A stretch of 64,000 nt of DNA from the NCBI GenBank assembly GCA_025993795.1, contig JAMQHL010000048.1, positions 21,069-85,068 on the forward strand, read 5' to 3'. Under the pieces are notes generated by a model. The model was not told the origin of the DNA, did no database searches, and saw nothing but the letters and a program-made list of their open reading frames with translations. Below, piece by piece: positions 59,943-64,000 of the stretch (positions are counted from its first letter, which is position 1; each line of letters starts with the position of its first letter). The position numbers were made by a program, and so were the translations under genes. The DNA is from Planctomycetota bacterium. Lineage in GTDB: Bacteria; Planctomycetota; UBA8742; UBA2392.

Positions 59943-60923
59943 ATGGCAAAGCTGATCACATTCGTTGAGGCGATCACCGAGGGCCTGCGCGAAGAAATGC
60001 AGCGCGACCCGGACATCTTCTGCCTTGGGCAGGACATTGGCGTCTACGGCGGCGCATTCGGCACCACGAAAGGCCTGATCGACGAGTTCGGCCCGCAGCG
60101 TGTCTGGGACACGCCGCTTTCTGAAACCGCCATCATCGGCAATGCAATTGGCGCGGCGATGTACGGCCTGCGCCCCGTCGCGGAAATGCAGTTTGCCGAC
60201 TTCGTGGCATGCGGCTTTAACCAGATCGTCAACAACGCGGCCAAGATGCACTACCGCTGGGGACCCAGGGTGCCGCTGACCGTGCGCCTGCCATGGGGCG
60301 GCGGCGTGTCGGGCGGCCCGTTTCACAGCGGATGCATGGAAGCCTGGTTCATGAATGTGCCCGGCCTCAAGCTGATCTGCCCCAGCACGCCACGCGATGC
60401 CAAAGCTGCAATCAAGGCGGCGATACGCGACGACAATCCTGTGCTGTATTTCGAGCACAAGCACATGTACCGCGACCCAAAACTGCGCCAGGAAGTGGGC
60501 GATGTTGAGCCTATCGAGATCGGCAAGGCGCGCATTGCCCGCCCGGGCACAGACGCCACGGTCATCAGCTTCGGCGTGATGGTGCATTATGCGGAGCAGG
60601 CGGCGCACAAGCTGGCCGAAGACGGCATCGAGGTTGAAGTGCTTGACCTGCTGTCGCTGCGGCCCTACGACACGCAGGCCATCGCAGCCAGCGTAGCAAA
60701 GACCAACCGCGTGCTGGTTGTGAACGAAGCCACGTTGATGGGCAGCGTCGCCGGCGAGTTCGCGAGCTTCATTTCAGAACATTGCTTCGAAGATCTCGAC
60801 GCGCCGGTCATGCGCATGGGTGCGCTGGAGTGCCCGATACCCTACGCGCCCGAGCTTGAGCAGCAGATGCTGCCGGATGCCGCCAAGATTGAAGCCGCCC
60901 TTCGCAAACTGATCAGCTATTAG
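59943..60923 (+). CDS. pdhB: Pyruvate (or branched-chain) dehydrogenase E1 beta subunit
   Basis: 326 residues. TFVEAITEGLREEMQRDPDI opens the family's Pyr-binding domain; GQDIGVYGGAFGTTKGL and DTPLSETAIIGNAIGAAMYG are the ThDP-contact blocks with the activating Glu, and the transketolase C-terminal domain ends in ALRKLISY. Pairs with the alpha subunit gene 7.3 kb upstream, which is unusual as the two are normally adjacent. Its 3' end overlaps the converging surface-protein gene by 11 bp. Confidence 0.93.
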   Translation: MAKLITFVEAITEGLREEMQRDPDIFCLGQDIGVYGGAFGTTKGLIDEFGPQRVWDTPLSETAIIGNAIGAAMYGLRPVAEMQFADFVACGFNQIVNNAAKMHYRWGPRVPLTVRLPWGGGVSGGPFHSGCMEAWFMNVPGLKLICPSTPRDAKAAIKAAIRDDNPVLYFEHKHMYRDPKLRQEVGDVEPIEIGKARIARPGTDATVISFGVMVHYAEQAAHKLAEDGIEVEVLDLLSLRPYDTQAIAASVAKTNRVLVVNEATLMGSVAGEFASFISEHCFEDLDAPVMRMGALECPIPYAPELEQQMLPDAAKIEAALRKLISY

Positions 60924-63750
60924 CAGACTTACGCCTGCGACGGCCCAACGCCGCAACCGAAGCCACGGCTGCGACGGCAAGCCACCATGGGCTGCTGCCG
61001 CCAAGCACGCACCCACTGCTGCTGCCGGCGCTCTTCTTCTTTGGCAGGGACAGATTGAAGTTGACGGTGCCCGGGGTGGTCGGGTTGTCAGGGCCGCCGC
61101 CGGTGACCGTTACCGTCGTCGTGCCCAGTGGAATCGCCTGCGCGATAATCCAGGTCCAGCTTACGCTGCGTACCTGGCCGATTGCCATGTTCATTGGCAG
61201 CGTCTGGCTGGGCCCGGTCGGCCCGGCAAACGAGCCGGTGATGTCCACGCCGCCCTGCGTAAAGGCAAACGTAATCGGCGGGGTATCGCCAAACACGCCG
61301 CCTGCGGTGCCGTCGTTGCGTATGATCAGCGTGACAGTCACGGTGCCGCCGGGGTTCGTCTGGCCGGTGGCCTGCACCTGCTGGTAGACCAGTGCGGGCG
61401 CGGGTGGCTGTCCGCCCGACAGTGTGAACGTGCCGCTTGGGTTGCCCAGCAGCGGGTCGCCGTTGCTGTCCGTTGCGGCCACATGGATGGTCACGACGCC
61501 GTTGGTGCACTGCGCTGTCGAAGTCACGTCAAACACGAAGTTCTGGGTTGAAGTTGCCGCAACGGTGGCCGGCAGCGCCGGCGTCGGGCCGGTGATGGTG
61601 TATTGGCTGGTCACCACGGCGCCCGCCGCGTGCGTGAGCGTCAGCGCAATGGTTGCGACGTCTGCGGGTGTGGCCCCGATGTTTTCGATGGCGACGGTGA
61701 CCTGCGTGGTGCCCGGCGCAACCAGCGCCGTCGGGTTTGCAGACACGCTGTTCAAGCGCAGTGTCGGCAGCGGGTTGGCACCGTTGATGTTGACGTTGAT
61801 CGAGAACGTCGCACCAAGGCTGTTCCAGCGCTGAATGGCAATGAAGATCGGGGCCGTGTTCGGCGCTGTCGTCCAGGTGCTGCCGGCGATGCCGTTGACC
61901 GTCACGACCGAGCCAGGGTTCGCTTCGTTGGCAAAGCTGGCGCCAAGCTGGCTGATCGCGCCTGTTGTCGCGTAGTTGGGCCCGAAGTTCTGGTCGAACA
62001 CGATGAGATCAAGGTCGGTGTTGGCGCCGCCGTCGTAGATCAGTGATATCGCGACCGTGTGGTTGCGCTGCACGCCGGGGATGCGGAACCAGTCCTGGAA
62101 GTCCATGGCGCGCAAGCCGCTGTTCATGCCGCGTTGCAGTTCAAGGTATGTGTTGCCGCTGGCGAATGCCTGCGCCGCCGTGTCGTTGGGTTCTTTGGCG
62201 TCTTCCGGGGCGATGTCCACGTTCGCGGCGCTGATTGTGACTGTCAGGCTGTAGGTCTGGGTTTGCGCCACGCCGCCCTGCACCAGGTTGCCGCCGCTGA
62301 CTACCTGCACCAGAAAGTCGCCCGACAACCACGGGGTGTTGCCGCTGTTGCCGACGCTGCCCCAGGTGCCCACGATCTCACTGGCAGTGGTGCCACCCTT
62401 GGTGACCGTGTCGGTGTTGTTGATGAACGAGAAGTCCACCAGGTCTGCGGCCAGGCCGGGCGTGGTCGCGTTGGGCTGATACAGCAGGATGTCCAGGTCG
62501 TCGGTGGCCGGGGCATTCACAGTCAGGCGTACGTTCAGGTTGTCGCCGTCGGCCAGGGTAACTTTGTACCAGTCCTGTTCGGTGCCGTCGGGATTGAACA
62601 GCAGGCGCAGGTTGCTGGTCGTGCCGGCTGGCAGCGTGGTCGCGCCGGCGGGGGTGTCGTTTTCGGTTGGGCTGCCCTCCAGCGCGTCGTCGCTGGCGGC
62701 GGTCAGCGTGAACTCGATGTCATAGTTGCCCATCACGTTGCCCACGCCGATTGTGCCGCCGCTGGTGTCCCACACACTTACCTGAAAATAATAGACACCG
62801 GCAGACAGCGCGGGCGTGGTGATCTGCTCGCTGGTGTTGGGCGTGTTGACCACGGCGATCATGGTGCTGGACCAGCCGTTGGGAAAGCTGTCGGTTGCAC
62901 CCTCCAGCGGCTGCCCAGCGACGCTTGCCGGAATCATCAACCCGTCATCGCGCACCCAGTACACGTCGAAGTTGGTTGTGGCTGCCGGCAGGTTCAAGAA
63001 ATTGTCCAGGTCCACGGTAATGATGGCCGGGCTGGTCAGATTGACCATGTAGTAGTCGAACCCGCGCCAGCTCATGGCCGTGAACACCTTGCTGTTGCCT
63101 GCGCCATAGCCGCTGGGTGTGGCGTCGGACGGGTTGCCTGACGAGAAGTTCGGGTTGGGCGAGTACCCGGGAAAGTTGTTGCCGACGCTGCCCTCAGCCG
63201 TGTCGAGGTTAGAAAACTCAATCGCCAGCTCATACGGAACCTGGCTGCCTGACGGCAGAGCAACCGGGCTGTAAACGCGAATGAGGTAGACCGTGGCGGC
63301 AGTCACCGCAATCGACGCGCGAATGCCGTCGTACAGGTCAAAGCCCGGGTTAGGATTGTTCGGCGAGGCAAGTGCCACATGGCTGCCCACCCCCGGGCCG
63401 GCCAGCACCGTGGCCCCGGTGGCGTCGGTGATCTGCATCTGGACCAGCGTGTTCAGCGCGCCAGTCTGGTTGAGGTAGACGGTCATGTTGCCGGCTGGCA
63501 CGGGAAACGCGTTGCCGACCTTGAACCAGTCCTGGTCGTTGGCGAGCAGGAAAAGCTGGTCGTCAATCGGTTTGCCGGCCACAGCCAGGCTCAAGCCGGC
63601 AATCGATGCCGACGGCGCAATCATATTGAACATATCGGGCGCCGTGGCGGCGGTGTTATTGGGTTCCCACTGGTCGTTGGTCGCCTGCGCGGCAATCGGG
63701 GAGCACGACAGGAAACACAGCAGGGCGAGCAGCACGGCGATCTTGCGCAC
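60913..63750 (-). CDS. Large secreted protein with pre-peptidase C-terminal-like domains and Cys-containing sorting tail
   Basis: 945 residues from a GTG at 63750 with GGAGG upstream. Signal peptide IAVLLALLCFLSCSPIAAQA, then at least three PPC-like beta domains (DQWEPNNTAATAPDMFNMIA, NDTPAGATTLPAGTTSNLRL, DAKEPNDTAAQAFASGNTYL each start EPN/NDT plus DWFKV/DWYKV), a CARDB-like part (ALVAPGTTQVTVAIENIGAT) and a tail SSGCVLGGSSPWWLAVAAVA followed by arginines. The tail resembles the one in the 176-residue protein: Cys, Pro/Gly, hydrophobic helix, Arg cluster. A surface adhesive or structural protein. Confidence 0.92.
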   Translation of the reverse strand: MRKIAVLLALLCFLSCSPIAAQATNDQWEPNNTAATAPDMFNMIAPSASIAGLSLAVAGKPIDDQLFLLANDQDWFKVGNAFPVPAGNMTVYLNQTGALNTLVQMQITDATGATVLAGPGVGSHVALASPNNPNPGFDLYDGIRASIAVTAATVYLIRVYSPVALPSGSQVPYELAIEFSNLDTAEGSVGNNFPGYSPNPNFSSGNPSDATPSGYGAGNSKVFTAMSWRGFDYYMVNLTSPAIITVDLDNFLNLPAATTNFDVYWVRDDGLMIPASVAGQPLEGATDSFPNGWSSTMIAVVNTPNTSEQITTPALSAGVYYFQVSVWDTSGGTIGVGNVMGNYDIEFTLTAASDDALEGSPTENDTPAGATTLPAGTTSNLRLLFNPDGTEQDWYKVTLADGDNLNVRLTVNAPATDDLDILLYQPNATTPGLAADLVDFSFINNTDTVTKGGTTASEIVGTWGSVGNSGNTPWLSGDFLVQVVSGGNLVQGGVAQTQTYSLTVTISAANVDIAPEDAKEPNDTAAQAFASGNTYLELQRGMNSGLRAMDFQDWFRIPGVQRNHTVAISLIYDGGANTDLDLIVFDQNFGPNYATTGAISQLGASFANEANPGSVVTVNGIAGSTWTTAPNTAPIFIAIQRWNSLGATFSINVNINGANPLPTLRLNSVSANPTALVAPGTTQVTVAIENIGATPADVATIALTLTHAAGAVVTSQYTITGPTPALPATVAATSTQNFVFDVTSTAQCTNGVVTIHVAATDSNGDPLLGNPSGTFTLSGGQPPAPALVYQQVQATGQTNPGGTVTVTLIIRNDGTAGGVFGDTPPITFAFTQGGVDITGSFAGPTGPSQTLPMNMAIGQVRSVSWTWIIAQAIPLGTTTVTVTGGGPDNPTTPGTVNFNLSLPKKKSAGSSSGCVLGGSSPWWLAVAAVASVAALGRRRRKSANS

Positions 63751-64000
63751 GGGGTGTCCTCCACATCATTCGCCGCATGGCCAAATGGCCTGCGGCCCTG
63801 CAGTTACGCAGGAAGCCGAAATTCCGAGCCCCAAGGGGAGTACGCATTACTCAGAGTAGTGTTTAGCGGAGTGATTTCAATGATTGTACACGCCGCCCCG
63901 GGGCGCCCGCATGCAGTTAAATTGCCACGACCCCCGCATGCGGGGTGGCAGTTGGTGGTGTGGGCGTCCCGCCCGCAGAGCCGTGGGCGTCTCGCCCACG
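63751..64000. repeat. Intergenic end region with palindromes and tandem 17-nt hairpins
   Basis: No gene. Contains palindrome CCCCGCATGCGGGG at 63932-63945 and two 17-nt hairpins of the same design as those before proS: GTGGGCG-TCC-CGCCCGC at 63960-63976 and GTGGGCG-TCT-CGCCCAC at 63983-63999. Confidence 0.55.

Noticed and set aside
1..64000. CRISPR arrays, insertion sequences, integrases, prophage
   Set aside because: Looked for regularly spaced repeats and for transposase or recombinase motifs in all frames; none found. The 109-bp pair is only two copies.

Overview
The window is one stretch of a high-GC bacterial chromosome with about 50 genes on both strands, packed tightly, often with overlapping start and stop codons. 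No phage, transposase or CRISPR array is visible. The gene set is typical of the Planctomycetota or a nearby PVC-type lineage: Hanks-type Ser/Thr kinases, a MoxR/DUF58/DUF4350/DUF4129 operon, large secreted WD40, Kelch and PPC proteins, a secreted tricorn-like protease and an archaeal-type prolyl-tRNA synthetase. The phylum is inferred from content only, because no marker such as 16S rRNA lies in the window.

Layout. 1-3.6 kb: a partial TPR protein, an SDR oxidoreductase and proS. 3.6-9.4 kb: a coupled operon of membrane protein, DUF4129, DUF4350, MoxR ATPase and DUF58. 9.4-14.3 kb: an accessory stretch. A lower-GC cassette (a broken transglutaminase-like gene plus a secreted unknown) sits between two 109-bp copies of the DUF58 gene 3' end, followed by a macro-domain protein and an N-terminally truncated TPR protein. 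14.5-22.1 kb: tRNA-Met, an integral membrane protein, a tricorn-like protease, two small paralogous membrane proteins, an Ntn asparaginase, tRNA-Arg and an FMN reductase. 22.2-28.6 kb: kinase-TPR, moaA, queF, an SDR and a frameshifted ferredoxin/DUF4445 gene. 29.2-33.2 kb: two convergent secreted WD40 proteins. 33.4-40 kb: addB-addA recombination nuclease-helicase. 40-46.5 kb: MATE transporter, second kinase, ATP-grasp enzyme, the remnant of an S15 peptidase, and thrS. 46.9-64 kb: the pyruvate dehydrogenase genes lpdA, pdhA and pdhB with lipB, scattered among lipoproteins, a GGDEF cyclase, an XRE-TPR regulator and two surface proteins with Cys-containing C-terminal sorting tails.

Functional links. 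lpdA (E3), lipB (lipoyl precursor transfer) and the E1 alpha/beta genes serve the same complex, though they are not one operon and E2 is not here. The MoxR-DUF58 block is a classic chaperone-like unit. AddA and AddB form one machine.

Strongest unusual signals. (1) The thrS leader has two hairpins with 7-nt loops that place CGU and UGU, both threonine anticodons, in the anticodon position just before the ribosome site. (2) At least ten genes have a TANNNT-like -10 box 6-8 nt before the ATG and no Shine-Dalgarno, implying leaderless mRNAs. (3) The 109-bp duplication of the DUF58 3' end flanks the low-GC cassette. (4) A palindromic element is inserted in frame into lipB. (5) Several genes show decay caught in the act: an 11-bp tandem duplication, an in-frame TGA, an internal deletion and a frameshift.
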